Of a stretch of DNA of 64,000 nucleotides, positions 1-45,268 are shown in pieces. The translations under genes and the position numbers were made by a program. Every line of letters starts with the position of its first letter. Positions within the stretch are counted from its first letter, which is position 1. The notes under the pieces were generated by a model. The model worked only from the letters and a program-made list of their open reading frames with translations. It searched no databases and had not been told where the DNA came from. The DNA comes from Nymphaea colorata (lineage: Eukaryota; Streptophyta; Magnoliopsida; Nymphaeales; Nymphaeaceae): the NCBI RefSeq assembly GCF_008831285.2, contig NC_045151.1:2785544-2849543 (forward strand), in the 5' to 3' direction.

Positions 1-733
1 CTACCATGCAGTAGTAGGTCACTTGGTGGGTGAACCCCTTACCATGAAACACCACCAAGGATAAGATGTGTACCCACTGGGTAATGAAAGTACGAGCCCA
101 GCCTACTTTGCTGTCTGAGTTGACCCTTCTTCCATCTGCGTTTCCACGGTCGTTTTGGAGGATAGAAAGGGTTCTCTGTTAGACCACAATTTGTTAAAGT
201 CAGGATCATCATCAATGGCCACATGTTCAATACAAGCAGTGAAATGAGATAGACGGGGGACAGCCGTCCCTGATTTAAAAGCCATTGATCCATCCATGCT
301 TGTGTAGTTGAGAAATTCTTCTTTGAACATTTGTAATTACAAGACGGGTCTTTTCTTTTTTTAGTTCAACCGCAAGAGAACTGTTGTTAATTTAACAACC
401 GTAGTAATATATTTGAGAAAACAAGTCTTTCATTTGAAAAAAAAAAAAAATTACTTGTATGATATTACTTATTTAGATGCCTTTTTTGAGAGGTAGTTTT
501 GTCATTTCTTCGAAACAAAGCAATTTAGCCAAAGTTTAGCTTTGCTCTCGAGCACTAATTTGGAACACTTCGAGAGAATACATGGATGAACTTCCAAACA
601 TGGATGAACTTCCAAAAGCCGATAAGGCGTTCTTTGCTTTGTCAAACGCCTATAAATGAGAGATGAATTCGGAGGCGTTTCATGGTTTTACTAGCGTTGT
701 GCTTGACGTATGTTCTTATTGCCAATCATGCAG
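1..733. other. Upstream flank / presumed GST intron 1, no gene seen
   Basis: No first exon of the downstream GST gene (an N-terminal thioredoxin-fold segment of about 48 codons) can be read here on either strand. A 75-codon minus-strand open frame at 103-330 has no family resemblance I recognise. A ~20-bp sequence beginning catggatgaacttcca is repeated in tandem near 580-615. The stretch is either the end of a long intron 1, with exon 1 outside the window, or unrelated sequence beside a 5'-truncated gene. Confidence 0.4.
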
Positions 734-2734
734 CCGTTTGGGATGGTACCTGTTATCCAAGACGGTGGCTTCACATTGTATGGTAAGATCATTATACAGC
801 TCGTCTTCTCATTTCCTCTTTCTTTTTCGTCCCTGCTGTTGGACAAGCAGGGAGACAACCACTTGTTATAATTGAACCAGAGAGGCTCTCCGTTACAAAA
901 AATGCAACTTAAACATTGAGATGTCTCAGTTCGGCCCATTCTTGGTTTTCACAACATAAACCCGACCCAAAGAGTAACTCTCCGCTGGTTGGGCCTCAAC
1001 CAGGTCTTGGTCCAGTCGAATTTGAGTAGGAATCCCCGACCCTGCCAGTTGTGGCTGGCTGACAATCACCACACAGTGGCTTGGAGAAGGTGATTCTTTC
1101 GAAACTGAGCTGGAAATCCTCCCCGGTCCCATTCTCCGACCATCCTCCTATATACTGCTTGCCTCTGTAACTTCCCTAGCTTGTGAGCAGGTTTCTCCCA
1201 CACTGCACGTTCAGGACAAGAAGGTGTAACGTGAACGAAATTTAAGCAGTTATACTCGAAAAACCTGATTTTACTGTAGACAACAAGATAATCTACGGAG
1301 TCAACAAAATCCCCATCAGAAAAAATAGGGGCAGATCCAAGAGGAGAACGTGCACGGGAAACATCATCAAATACGTTAATGTGAAAAACAAGCTGTTCAA
1401 TCAGACATCAATCGGGAGGGGTACAACCTGGTATCCCTAACATTTTATGCATTTGCTATGGCTAGAAATAAGCAATAAAACAGAAGGATTTGCTACTTTG
1501 CAACACCAAATACCTATTTGATATTCTGTGTTCTATTGTCTATGTTGTCCAAATAGTTCTGCAAAACTCTCGGGGAAGTTCTGTCCAGTTTCAACCTGCT
1601 ACTCCTAACATTTTATGCATTTGCTATGGCTAGAAATAAGCAATAAAACAGAAGGATTTGCTACTTTGCAACACCAAATACCTATTTGATATTCTGTGTT
1701 CTATTGTCTATGTTGTCCAAATAGTTCTGCAAAACTCTCAGGGGAAGTTCTGATCAGTTTCAACCTGCTACCCCTAACATTTTATGCATTTGCTATGGCT
1801 AGAAAAAAGCAATAAAACAGAAGGATTTGCTACTTTGCAACACCAAATACCTATTTTTTGATATTCTCTGTTCTACTGTCTATGTTGTCCAAATAGTTCT
1901 GCAAAACTCTCAGGGGAAGTTCTGATCAGTTTCAACCTGCTACCCCTAACATTTTATGCATTTGCTATGGCTAGAAATAAGCAATAAAACAGAAGGATTT
2001 GCTACTTTGCAACACCAAATACCTATTTGATATTCTGTGTTCTATTGTCTATGTTGTCCAAATAGTTCTGCAAAACTCTCGGGGAAGTTCTGTCCAGTTT
2101 CAACCTGCTACTCCTAACATTTTATGCATTTGCTATGGCTAGAAATAAGCAATAAAACAGAAGGATTTGCTACTTTGCAACACCAAATACCTATTTTTTG
2201 ATATTCTGTGTTCTATTGTCTATGTTGTCCAAATAGTTCTGCAAAACTTTCAGGGGAAGTTCTAATCATTTTCTTGTTTTCCTGATTGGAACAGAGTCCA
2301 GGGCTATTATAAGGTACTATGCTCAGAAATATGCCGACCAAGGAACTGATTTGCTAGGGAAGACTCTGGAGGAGAGAGCCACTGTAGAACAATGGCTAGA
2401 AGTTGAGGGGCAGAACTTCAATCCGCACATTTACACTTTGGTTCTGCAACTCCTGTATTTCCCAAAGATGGGTGTCCCTCAAGATGAAAAGCTAATTAGA
2501 GAGAGTGAGGAGAAGCTGGGAAAAGTATTAGATGTGTATGAGGAGAGGCTCTCCAAGAGCAAGTATCTAGGAGGAGACTTCTTCAGCCTAGCTGACCTTA
2601 CACATCTTCCATTCACACAATATTTGGTCAATGACATTGGGAAGGAATATCTTATCAAACACAGGGAACACGTCAAAAGATGGTGGGAAGACATCTCAAA
2701 CAGGCCGTCCTGGAAGAAGGTCCTTCAGCTCTAG
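734..2734 (+). CDS. Phi-class glutathione S-transferase, exons 2 and 3 (5' partial)
   Basis: Cytosolic enzyme family that conjugates glutathione to electrophiles and reduces organic hydroperoxides. Exon 2 is 734-782, exactly 49 bp, the size I recall as characteristic of phi GST exon 2; it reads PFGMVPVIQDGGFTLY and is flanked by cag and gtaag. Exon 3 is 2295-2734, after an acceptor ending aacag. It completes the split Glu codon and reads ESRAIIRYYAQKYA, then the all-alpha C-terminal domain with the hallmark ADLTHLPFTQYLV and the terminal RPSWKKVLQL before TAG. Together they give 162 residues with no stop or frameshift. Exon 1, which carries the catalytic Ser, is not in the window, so the gene may be intact with exon 1 upstream or may be 5'-truncated. 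The gene converges on the minus-strand HAD gene. The phi class is clear; the individual member is not. Confidence 0.86.
783..1426. other. GST intron 2, unique part
   Basis: Intron sequence between the GST exon 2 donor and the tandem repeat array. A 68-codon minus-strand open frame at 926-1132 looks like noncoding repeat sequence; I recognise no protein in it. Confidence 0.5.
1427..2275 (+). repeat. Five-copy ~168-bp tandem repeat in GST intron 2
   Basis: The motif taacattttatgcatttgc recurs at 1438, 1606, 1775, 1947 and 2115, giving periods of 168, 169, 172 and 168 bp. Copies are nearly identical; differences are single bases and a short T expansion (ctatttttt) in copies 3 and 5. The array stops about 20 bp before the exon 3 acceptor at 2294, so it makes up most of the 3' half of the intron. 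Near-identity indicates recent amplification by unequal exchange or slippage. Confidence 0.93.
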
Positions 2735-2976
2735 AGGTTGAAGGTTTAGGCTGAAGGTCAGAGGACAGGAATGTGGAATTTAGTCTCTGTCATGGACTCC
2801 GTAATATGTCCCAAGTTGTTATCTACCTAGAAATGTTTTGGTTATGCATGAAGAGCATTTTGCTACGTTGTTACTTCCAAAACGTTTTTCAGTAATAAAG
2901 ATTAGATGGACAAAGATATTTACATTTTGCTACCTTGTTACTTCCAAAACGTTTTTCAGTAATAAAGATTGGATGG
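2735..2976 (+). terminator. GST 3' UTR with duplicated polyadenylation segment
   Basis: The 67-bp segment starting cattttgctac at 2856 is repeated at 2923. Each copy contains an AATAAA hexamer (2894-2899 and 2961-2966). The first hexamer is ~160 bp after the stop codon, a normal distance for a plant 3' end. Confidence 0.55.
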
Positions 2977-3392
2977 AATATATATATATATATATATATA
3001 TATCTTGAGAGAAAGAGAGAGCTAGAAGCACAACTGAATCCAGCCGCTGACTAAATCAAGGATGGCAAGATATTGCTTAATAGCAATTTTTATTGATAAG
3101 ATGGTTTACAATTCTTGGATGCTACAGAAAAAGAAAAAGTTACAAGGCAGGAAGAGAAGTATGCTTTACCTTCATGAAACAATCAGCTACAAAAAAGCAT
3201 AATAGCTAAGGCCTTCCAGGAATATCTTTGTGAAGAGAATTAACAGATTGTGAGTATATATGCAGAGGCATGCAAATGCAGAAGGCAATGACAATGATGG
3301 ATAGAGAGAGAGAGAGAGAGAGAGAGAGTCAAATACTTCAATTAGAATTCTAGTACCAGTTGTACACACACATATGCAGAATGTACATGACA

Positions 3393-3434
<42 letters not shown>

Positions 3435-4403
3435 CAAAGTGATCACCTATACAACCTGGGCATGTGGACACATACAAGCATGCATAGATTATGTAAATTT
3501 GCACTCATGTTATGCTATACTTGGAGCTGGTAATGCTTGTCACACTTGTATCTATCTCTGGATCTATCAAACAGCTCAAATGAAACACGTTTGTGCCATA
3601 AAGACAAAAGTTGTGAACTTTGTCAATATCTCGAGTAGTTAGCTGAGTAGCCTGACTAGTTGTTTGAGTCAATTATCAACTGACGTGTTCCAAACCAGCG
3701 ATTAGTTAGTCAGATTAGTCACTTGTCAGCCTAGTTATTGATCAGCCAACCAATTTCTTAACTATAAATAAGTGCATTTTTCATAAATATAGGACAACTC
3801 AATCATGCTGGATGCCAGATGTTGCCGCCAGATGGCTAACATTTAAAAATTAGTTACCAAAAAACAGTCATTACATTGGCATTAGCAACCTTTATGGTCG
3901 CTTTATTGAGGATTATGGTCCTTTTTAGAGGTACATGCTTACATTTTAGCCATCTTGCATCCGGTAGTATTGACTTTTCTCATATATATATATATCTGCT
4001 TTTTTAAGGGTTTTGAATGACCTGTTTCCAACTTTGGTTTTAACAACTTATATGTAAACACCATAAATTTCCCTTGTTTAAGCATTAAAAAGAAGCAGTT
4101 TTTTGTAGCGTCCATAACAGGTCTGGAAGAGCAAAAATTCTGAACAACCTGCCATGCTTTAGCTTTTTTTTTTTTTTTTTTGGGGGGGGTGGGGGGGGGG
4201 GGGGAAGGATTTCGAATCAGGGCATATGTACTTCTGACTTCAATTGATGTCTGTCAGGATCTCATAAGACCACCACCTACAATTTTTCTTCATCAATAAA
4301 CAAATCGATACCTGTCAAAGATTTTTGACAACTCTGCAAATTCACCCATAATGAACTACAACATTTTATCCAACATAGAAGTTTATCCTATTACTTACAA
4401 TTA
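2977..4403. other. Convergent spacer between GST and HAD genes
   Basis: No gene seen. It holds (AT)n at 2978-3003, (GA)n at 3303-3328, (TA)n at 3396-3432, and a T18-G8-T-G14 tract at 4164-4204 that lies about 200 bp past the HAD stop codon. Confidence 0.6.
4164..4204 (+). repeat. T18 followed by G8-T-G14 homopolymer tract
   Basis: Eighteen T are followed by eight G, one T and fourteen G. On the strand sense for the HAD gene this reads C14-A-C8-A18. Such a G run can form a quadruplex, and the C run an i-motif. Confidence 0.9.
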
Positions 4404-37468
<33,065 letters not shown>

Positions 37469-39449
37469 TGTACCAGCGGTAGAGCTACTTCCACCGACAG
37501 AGCGCACAAAATTGCGACAAAACAAAAAACACCAGATAGGATTGCGGCCCTGCGGAAGGCAACGAACTAATGAGTGTACTGTGTACATACAGCAACGGGA
37601 ATATCTACGACAGTCGACAAGGCAAAATTTCCGCCCTTTAAAATTTTAAAATACGAAAGCAATAAAATATATATTAATATGTTTAGAAATACGAATTTCA
37701 CCTAAAATATGACAGTTAAAATCTTTTAGGAAAAATATTAATTTTTGCACTTACGAATATTTTGATGGCCAGGAAGGTGATGCATTTTTATGAATAGAAA
37801 CTGATCTAATAAAATTACGCAGAAAATATTTTAATTATCAATTTTAGGTGGTCTTATTTTCAAAAACTATTTTGATTATCTACTTTTCTCTGTCTTCTTT
37901 CTGAAGAACCTGTGTGTCGTCGATGAAACTTCATATGAATTGTTGCCGACGGCTTGCCACCAATTTAGTTCATGAAAGAAACTTCTTATGTATCTTTGAT
38001 GATTCCTTGTTACCAATTTGTGTTATGATAAAACTTCTTCATAACTTTTTAATATTTCACAGAAACTTAAGAACTCCTGCATGAAGTAGTGTAGGGGCAA
38101 ATCAATAAACGTGTCGCTAGTTCGATTCTCATCCACATTACTCCTATGTGTCCTATGAAACTAATATGCAGCAGAGAGCTGAACATATACCGACCTAGGT
38201 ACCGATGCATTCCTATGCCCAAAAGGCATGGAAAAGGTGGTAACACTTTTTACTATTTTTTTCGGGTGGTTGGTTGTAATTTTCTTGTGAACAAAATTAT
38301 TTGAATTAATTAATTAAAAATTAAATAATTTACAAATAACCGCCTCCAAAATCCAAAAATTGTAAGGTTGTGCTTAAGCTGAGTTAAACCAAATTTCAAG
38401 TTCACAAATCTCATATTTAATTATCTAGATAAAAAAAAAGCCTGTGGCAGAAGTTTTCCTACTGCCTTTCCTTTATAGGTTTCACCTAAGCCTGACCACC
38501 GGGCTGGACCGCCGTTGGGTACCTAATACTGGCTTGGGCTCGAGTACTGAATCTGGTGAATCGGGACCAGCCTGTTAATGAAACGGACTAGGTATCAGAT
38601 ACAAACAGGTAGCCCGGGGATTGGTAAGCCAAACATTTTCTTTTTAACTTTTAGCTTTTAATTTTTTTTTGGAGCCTGGTTTCGATTAGGGTTCAAAGTT
38701 TCATTCATGTCTTCGTCTCCTCGCTTCGTCTACCGTCCACCATCACCGCATTGTCACTGGCATAGCTGCCGTCGTGGTCGCCATGGCTCCCACCATGTTG
38801 GCTGCTTCACCATAGCTATGGGCCAACGACTGCCGCCATGCCCTTCTACGTAACCTCATGAAGCCCTCGCTATGACTCACCATCACTGCACCTCCCTAGT
38901 CCAGCCCTGTGCCCCGGCCTTAGCATTGCCCCGTGGCTGTCCCTCAGTGCATGCTACCTGCTTGTTCGATTTGACCTTCGTTAAAAACAAGACGGGCCGC
39001 CGGTCGACTTGTCATTCTACCGGACGCCAATCACCAGGACATGGGAGTCACCAACCACCAGCCAACGTTGCCCGCCAGCTGCAGGAGTCTCTCTCTCAAT
39101 TAGTAAGTGCATGCCGGCCTGACTTACCTTAGAGGTTGTTTGAATGCATTGGAACATCGCAGAACAGAACAAACACGTTCTGTTTAGGTGAAGTCGATGC
39201 AAACATTGGACAGAAAACAGTCGAGACACGCAAGACAGAGAACAAGGGGTATAAAATGTCGAGGTGTTCTACTGTGTTCCGTGGTTTACCACGGAATAGC
39301 CCGCACTTGTTCTCTCCCCTGTAGTGTCACCACCAACCCCGGCCTCGGCCCCGACCCCAAGCACTCGCCCTTTCTCTTTCTCTCCTTCTCTGCCACCCCA
39401 TTTCTCTCATTCTCCTTTTCCTCAGTCTCTGCCCCCATCTCCACCCTTT
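37469..39449. other. HAD upstream region and spacer
   Basis: 37469-~37660 should hold the HAD 5' UTR and promoter; no clear TATA box seen. The rest is AT-rich, then a GC-richer block from 38690. A ~165-bp segment at 38968-39133 (gggccgccggtc...) is repeated on the other side of copia D. Confidence 0.5.
38968..39133 (+). repeat. ~165-bp repeat, left copy
   Basis: About 90% alike to 47101-47262, same orientation, sharing gggccgccggtc, caatcaccaggacatgggag and caattagtaagtgc. The two copies bracket copia element D. Confidence 0.85.
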
Positions 39450-39454
39450 CTCTC

Positions 39455-40055
39455 AGTTATAGATGTTCTCCCCCCAAAAAGAATGCTTAAGAAGACAATA
39501 ACCAGCCAAAAACAACTCTTAGTGCTTACACAAACACTTTCAGACTTCAAGCATGCATATGTCCAATACTTACGTAGCTAATGGCAGCCTTTAGCATCAA
39601 TAAAATAATCCAAACAAGCTGATTTCATATGAGGGACTGCACAAAACTGCTAAAAATTGGAATACTTGGCTATGAGCACAAAATTGAGTTTCCAACATCA
39701 ATATTGCAGCAATATATGTCAAAAGATATGCTAGACATTGTAGAAAATAAGAGACACCAATTTACGTGGAAAAACCCCCAATAATGGGGTAAAAAATCAT
39801 GGGCAAGAGAGACATTCTATATATAAAAAAGTGCCAAATACACTAGCAGCAATATCCCTACTGTTTTAAGAAAAACAATAAACTCAAGAGAACAATAACA
39901 TTCTCTTATACGAATGAAAGAAAGAACCCTAAAAGAAACAAGAAATAGATCACCCAATGAAGACTTACTTTATTTTTTTTTTGTCTCTCCTCTCTCTTCT
40001 TGGCATGCAAAGCCACATGAGTTCTCCTCTTTTCCTTTTTCCCCAAAGGAAAACC

Positions 40056-40094
<39 letters not shown>

Positions 40095-40199
40095 GTGAGA
40101 GAGATGGGGCACCATCGGGTGCCCTCCTCCTTTCTCCGCCCGTTCACTTAAGTGATGGGTTGGGTCGAGTCCTCACTTGAGGCTGGACCCGACCCAATA
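39455..40199 (-). repeat. 3' LTR of copia D
   Basis: Matches 46249-47042 along its length, sharing gaatgcttaagaagacaata and tttacgtggaaaaaccccc. It contains a (GA)n run at 40058-40092. Its termini have lost the TG/CA consensus (ag...ta). Confidence 0.92.
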
Positions 40200-43100
40200 A
40201 ACTCCCCTCCAGCCTCAAGAGAGGGATCATACCTGCAAAATGAACAAAATTAATACACTGTCTTAAAAGAAGTCATAACAACTAGGTCTTTACACTTGTT
40301 ATGCTTCTCTTTAGATAGAGACTTCTTCATCATATCTACAAGATTATTCTCTGTATATATCTTCTCTAACTGCATTAGTTTTTACTCAAGCACATCACGA
40401 ATCCAATGGTATCTAACATCAATGTGCTTGGTCATTGAGTGAAATGCTGAATTCTTCGCCATGTGTATAGCACTTTGGCTATCACATGCAACACATAAGT
40501 CTTATGGCTAAGACCTATATCATGAAGAAAACTTTTCATCCATAACAACTCTTTACAGCTTCAGTAGCTGCAATATATTCTGCCTCTATAGTGGAAAAAG
40601 CAACACACTTCTGCAACCTAGACTGCCATGATACAACTCCCCCTGCAAAAGTAAAGACATAACAAGAAAGAGACTTTCTAGAGTTCAAGTCACCTACCAT
40701 GTTTGCATCAACAAATCCTTTAGCTCTGGGTTAGATTCACCAAAATATAAACAATAATTGGAAGTATTTTTAAGATATCTTAAAATCCACTTCACTGCTA
40801 CCCAATGCTCCTTGCCTGGATTTGATAAAAACCTGCTAACTACACCAACTGCATAAGCCAAGTTTGGGCGTGTGCAAACCACAACATACATGAGACTCCA
40901 TACTGCTGAGGCATATGGTTACCTTCTCCATTCTTTCTTTTTCATCTGCTGAAGATGGACACTGCTCATTTCTCAATGTAAAATGTGCTGCTAAAGGCGT
41001 ACTTACTATTTTAGCATCTTTCATGCTGAACTTGCTAAACGCATTTTCAATGTATTTCTCTTGTGATAATCACAACTTCTTGGTCTTCCTATCATGAACA
41101 ATCCTCATGCCTAACAATTGTTGTGCTGGCCCCAAGTCTTTCATATTAAAAAACTTGCCCATGTCATTCTTTAATTAGCTAATCAATTGACAGTCATGTC
41201 CAACAATAAGCATGTCATCTACATATAAAAACAAGATAATGAAGTTACCTGATGAGAACTATCTAAAATAGACACAATGATCTACAACCGACCTGCAATA
41301 CTTTTGATTTAGCATTAAATTTCTTGTACCACTACCTAGGTGCTTGTTTAAGTCCATACAAGTTCTTCTTTAACTTACAAACCATGTGTTTCTTCCTAGC
41401 AATTACAAAACCTTCTGCTGTGTCATGTAGATTTCTTCCTCTAGATCTCTATGAAAAAAAAAAAAAAACAATTTTTACATCTAACTACTTAAACTCCAAG
41501 TCTAGAGATGCTACCAAACCAAGTATTACCCTAATAGATGACATTTTGACCACATGAGAGAAAATTTCATCACAATCAATACCTCTTTTCTACTTGAAAC
41601 CTTTCACCACTAACCGAGCTTTGTATCTCAACTTGCTTTGGCCATCATTTTTAAGCTTGTAGATCCACTTGTTTTGCAGCACTTTTTTTACCTTTTCGTA
41701 GCACTACCAAATCAAAAGCATGATTCTTATATTGAGATTTCATCTCTTCTCGCATAGCTTTAATCCATTCATCTTTATACACATCATCTAGATAGGATTC
41801 TAGCTCTCCACTATTTGTAAACATAATATATGCATTAGTAGAATATCTAGTAGATGGAATACACGTTCTTTTACTTCTCCCAGATTGCTCTTCATTTCGT
41901 TCTAAATGACAAGGAAACTCTCCCTCCAACTCATGCTTATACTCAGTTTGAGTCTCCATAGGACTGTCATCTGTATTCTACTCCTCTGCTTCTATTTCCT
42001 CTTCCTCTACGTTTTCATCAGTCTCACTATGCTGAGATGAAAGTTCTTTAGGCTTTGCATAAGTTGGCTCATGAACATCACTAGCATTCACACCTGACTT
42101 TGTGTCTCCCATGACATCTTCAATAGTCTGATACTTTCTAAAAGACAACATCATGATTTCTGTAGATTTTGTCATTATCCCATAACTTGTAACCAAATTC
42201 ATCATCTGTATAACCAAGAAATATTAGAGGAATAACTTTATCATCTAGTTTGGTTCGATGTTCTTTAGGTACATGCATGAAAACTTTACAACAAAAAACT
42301 CTAAGGTGATCAGACTTAACCTCTTCATCTGACCAAACTCTCTGTGGAATATCTCCATCTAGAGGCACTGAAGGAGATCTGTTTATCAAATAAACTGCAG
42401 TACGCATTGCCTTTGTCCAAAAATACTTGGACAACTTAGAGCTAGATAGCAAAACTTCTTATTCTCTCAATTATAGTTCTGTTCATGCTTTCTGCAACTC
42501 CATTATGCTGTGAAGTATAAAGAATTGTCTTTTCATGTCTAATAACATGCTTTAGACAATATTCTCGTAGAGAAGAAGCTATGTACTTACCACCATTATC
42601 CATACGTAATCTCTTCATCTTCTTATGTCTCACGCTCAACTGCTGCATGAAAAGTCATGAAGATATTACTTACTTCACTTTTGCTTTTCATTGTAAAGGC
42701 CCACATCTTCCTAGATGCATTATCAATAAATATGACAAAATAAGATGCTCTATCTTTATATGTCACATTTATAGGTCCACGCACATATGAATAAATTAAA
42801 TCTAATAAATCTTTAGTTTTTGAAGAGCACTTTTTCTAAAAAGAGATACTATGCAACTTACCATGCAAGCAATGATCACAAGGAGATAACTGTGCACCAT
42901 CTACCTTTGATAACAAATTCTTTTTGGTGAGCAAATCGATTCCTCTTTGACTAATGTGACCTAACCTCTTATGCCATAAATATGAGGAAGTACCATCAGT
43001 AACCGCATTTACCTCCACACTACTGATTCGAGATTTCATACCATATAAAGAGCCAAATCTACTACCTCTAGCCAACACTAGTGCCCCTTTTGTTAATTTC

Positions 43101-43292
43101 CATCCTGCCTGACTAAATGAAGTACAATATCCATCTTCAATTAGTTTTCTTGTAAAAATCAGATTCATTCCGGATCTGGAACATGTCCCACTTCTCTCAA
43201 AGACAATTTGCATCCTGTGTTCGTCTCAATGCAAACATCTCCTATCCCAACAATCTTCGAAGTGTCACTATTGCCCATGTAAACTACTCCAA

Positions 43293-45268
43293 GATTGGCG
43301 GAGCCAGAAATTTTTGGCTATGGGGCACTAGTACATTGTATGTAAAAAATTTTTCAAATTAAAATATATATTATTTTAAAAATAAGGCAAATAATCATAG
43401 TTATGTGTTTAATCACATATTCTTACCTTTCGTGTTAAATCACAAGAATACAACCTGATCATCTGCAACTAAATACTTCAACTATGACTTAATGTAGCAT
43501 AATTTACCTAACGATCGATAGCTGGAACACGTCTCCCATAGGAGACCCTGAAGCCAGCAGAATCACCAATGGAAAATATACGTGGATGACACTTCACTCT
43601 CAAGGTATCATCAATTTCTGCTTGCCACTAGTATTTGCAGGAAACATGCCACTATTGTTAAGACTAACCAAGGCAGTAATGGCTTAGAACCCACTACCCA
43701 AAGTACCAGATCTGCTTTCAAACTTTGACTTTGCAAGCTTCTTTTAGTAGGTAGAAGTTTCAGAATAAACTTCTCAGATGCCTCTCGCTGGTTGTTTACA
43801 TCACCTACTTCACTATCATGAGAATTTTCAATTTTGTCAATCTTTTTTATGCATCTAACATAGTAACGTAAAAACAACTCAACATGGATGAAAGAACCTG
43901 CAAGTGTATATTCTAGGCCTTAGAATTTCTTTCACACTAATGTATTAAATCAAGGAAAAGAGAAAAAAGAACATTTTCAAGAGGGTAAATCTAGAGGAAA
44001 AGCGACAACTACAATAAGATGGGTGAACCAGTTCAGAGTTGCACCATTTTGAATGAGAGATCACTTGCTTGAATTGGATTGGTTTAACCATATTCTGAAT
44101 GGTGAAAAGAAGAAAACAGGTAGGTCTGAAATGAGATTTGAACAACAGAAGTAATACATATCCTCAAGCATAGAAGAGAAATTCAACAGGAACAATGCAT
44201 CAATGCTCCAAAGTTCCAGGCAGATTCACATTCGAATTCAAAATGTCTCCAGTTGAATGAGAACCCCTAACATCGTTAATTGTTCAATCCACAATGCAGA
44301 TTCACATTCGAACTTTTTTGCCTCCACAAGAACGACAACCAGAAGGTAGAAACTGTGAGAGCAAAAGACCGTAACGAAGTAAGCGACCCGTTATCTAAAA
44401 CATGTGTGAAATCTAACGAAGAATCTTTGACGTCCTCATTTCTCAAGCGCGATTCATATCACCAAACAAAAATCCTTTATAAATTAGACAAATTTGAAAA
44501 TTGAGATTCACTACAGGAAAAATCCTATACATTAAGTGTGATCAGATTCACCGCTTCTTCATAAGTTTCCACCAATACTTAAGAAAAGAAACAAAGAAGC
44601 ATAGCAGGAGCAACAGAGGAGGAGGAGACGGAAGCGAAGAGCTGCAATTGAAATAAGAGAGATTAGATCAAACGCCAGACTCTCAGACATTTACCACACT
44701 GCCAGCGATCCCAGTGTTGGCTTGGAGTTCTTAGTTGAAGTCTTGAAGAGAAAATCTCTGAATGAGATGCTTGCAGATTCTTCCACCATAGACGGAAGCA
44801 CTAACCTCGCCTGGAGGCTGGAGCATAGCAAGGGAAAGAGGGCTGGAGGTAGAGGAAAACAGCAGGAAGGCAAAAAAAAATGAAAACCCAACACGACAAC
44901 ACCAATCTTATTGACGTAAGCAGCCAACAAAACAACCGTTTAACAATAAGAAATGATTCAAACGACTCAAGAAGAGAAAGAAAAAGCACTCATGTTGGAA
45001 ACTTGGAAATGGCCCTGGCCCTTCGCGGCTTCGCCCCTTCCCCTTTCTGGTGAATGGTTGGTGCAATGGGCAGGAAAACAAAATGTTTCCCACTAATGTT
45101 TAAAAGCAATTTTAGGTTTCTCACGCTGTTCACTGTGGGGCCCGACCCAATTCTAGCATGGGCAACAGATAATGCATGCCTTGAAGCTTCCCATGTGAAG
45201 CTCCTTTTCACATGGAGCTTTATTGGGCTGGCATGGGTAGAGGCCCATGCCAGAGAGCTACTACCTGC
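43293..45268 (-). other. ~2-kb insert in the copia D protease region
   Basis: Copia D coding sequence reads ...FLSYKAG up to about 45268 and resumes at LGVVYMGNSDTSKIVG from about 43293. The stretch between is not retroelement sequence. The left end reads ttggcggagccagaa, like an hAT terminus, but no matching right terminus or duplication was found. It carries an NDC1 exon on the same strand; the rest is AT-rich with no clear exon. Confidence 0.72.
43508..43897 (-). pseudogene. NDC1: Degenerate single exon of NDC1 (plastid/mitochondrial type II NAD(P)H dehydrogenase C1)
   Basis: Recognisable protein blocks in order: VELFLRYYVRCIKKID, GDVNNQREASEKFILKL, SLQSQSLKADLVLWVVGSKP, then in other frames DDTLRVKCHPRIFSIGDSAG. 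This matches, from memory, the C-terminal half of the FAD/NAD-binding NDC1 enzyme. It has a canonical acceptor (cacttgcag before 43897) and donor (TTAG|gtaaat at 43508), so it is a genomic exon and not a cDNA copy. Lesions: a frameshift just after the exon start, loss of ~10 codons after SKPLLP, a frameshift before DDTLRV, and TAG as the last codon. It is nested inside the copia D protease region. Confidence 0.82.

Noticed and set aside
103-330. 75-codon minus-strand frame
   Set aside because: No recognised domain, no supporting splice sites or neighbours; kept only as a note.
1427-2275. CRISPR-like regular repeats
   Set aside because: The units are 168 bp with no distinct spacers, in a plant intron; this is a tandem repeat.
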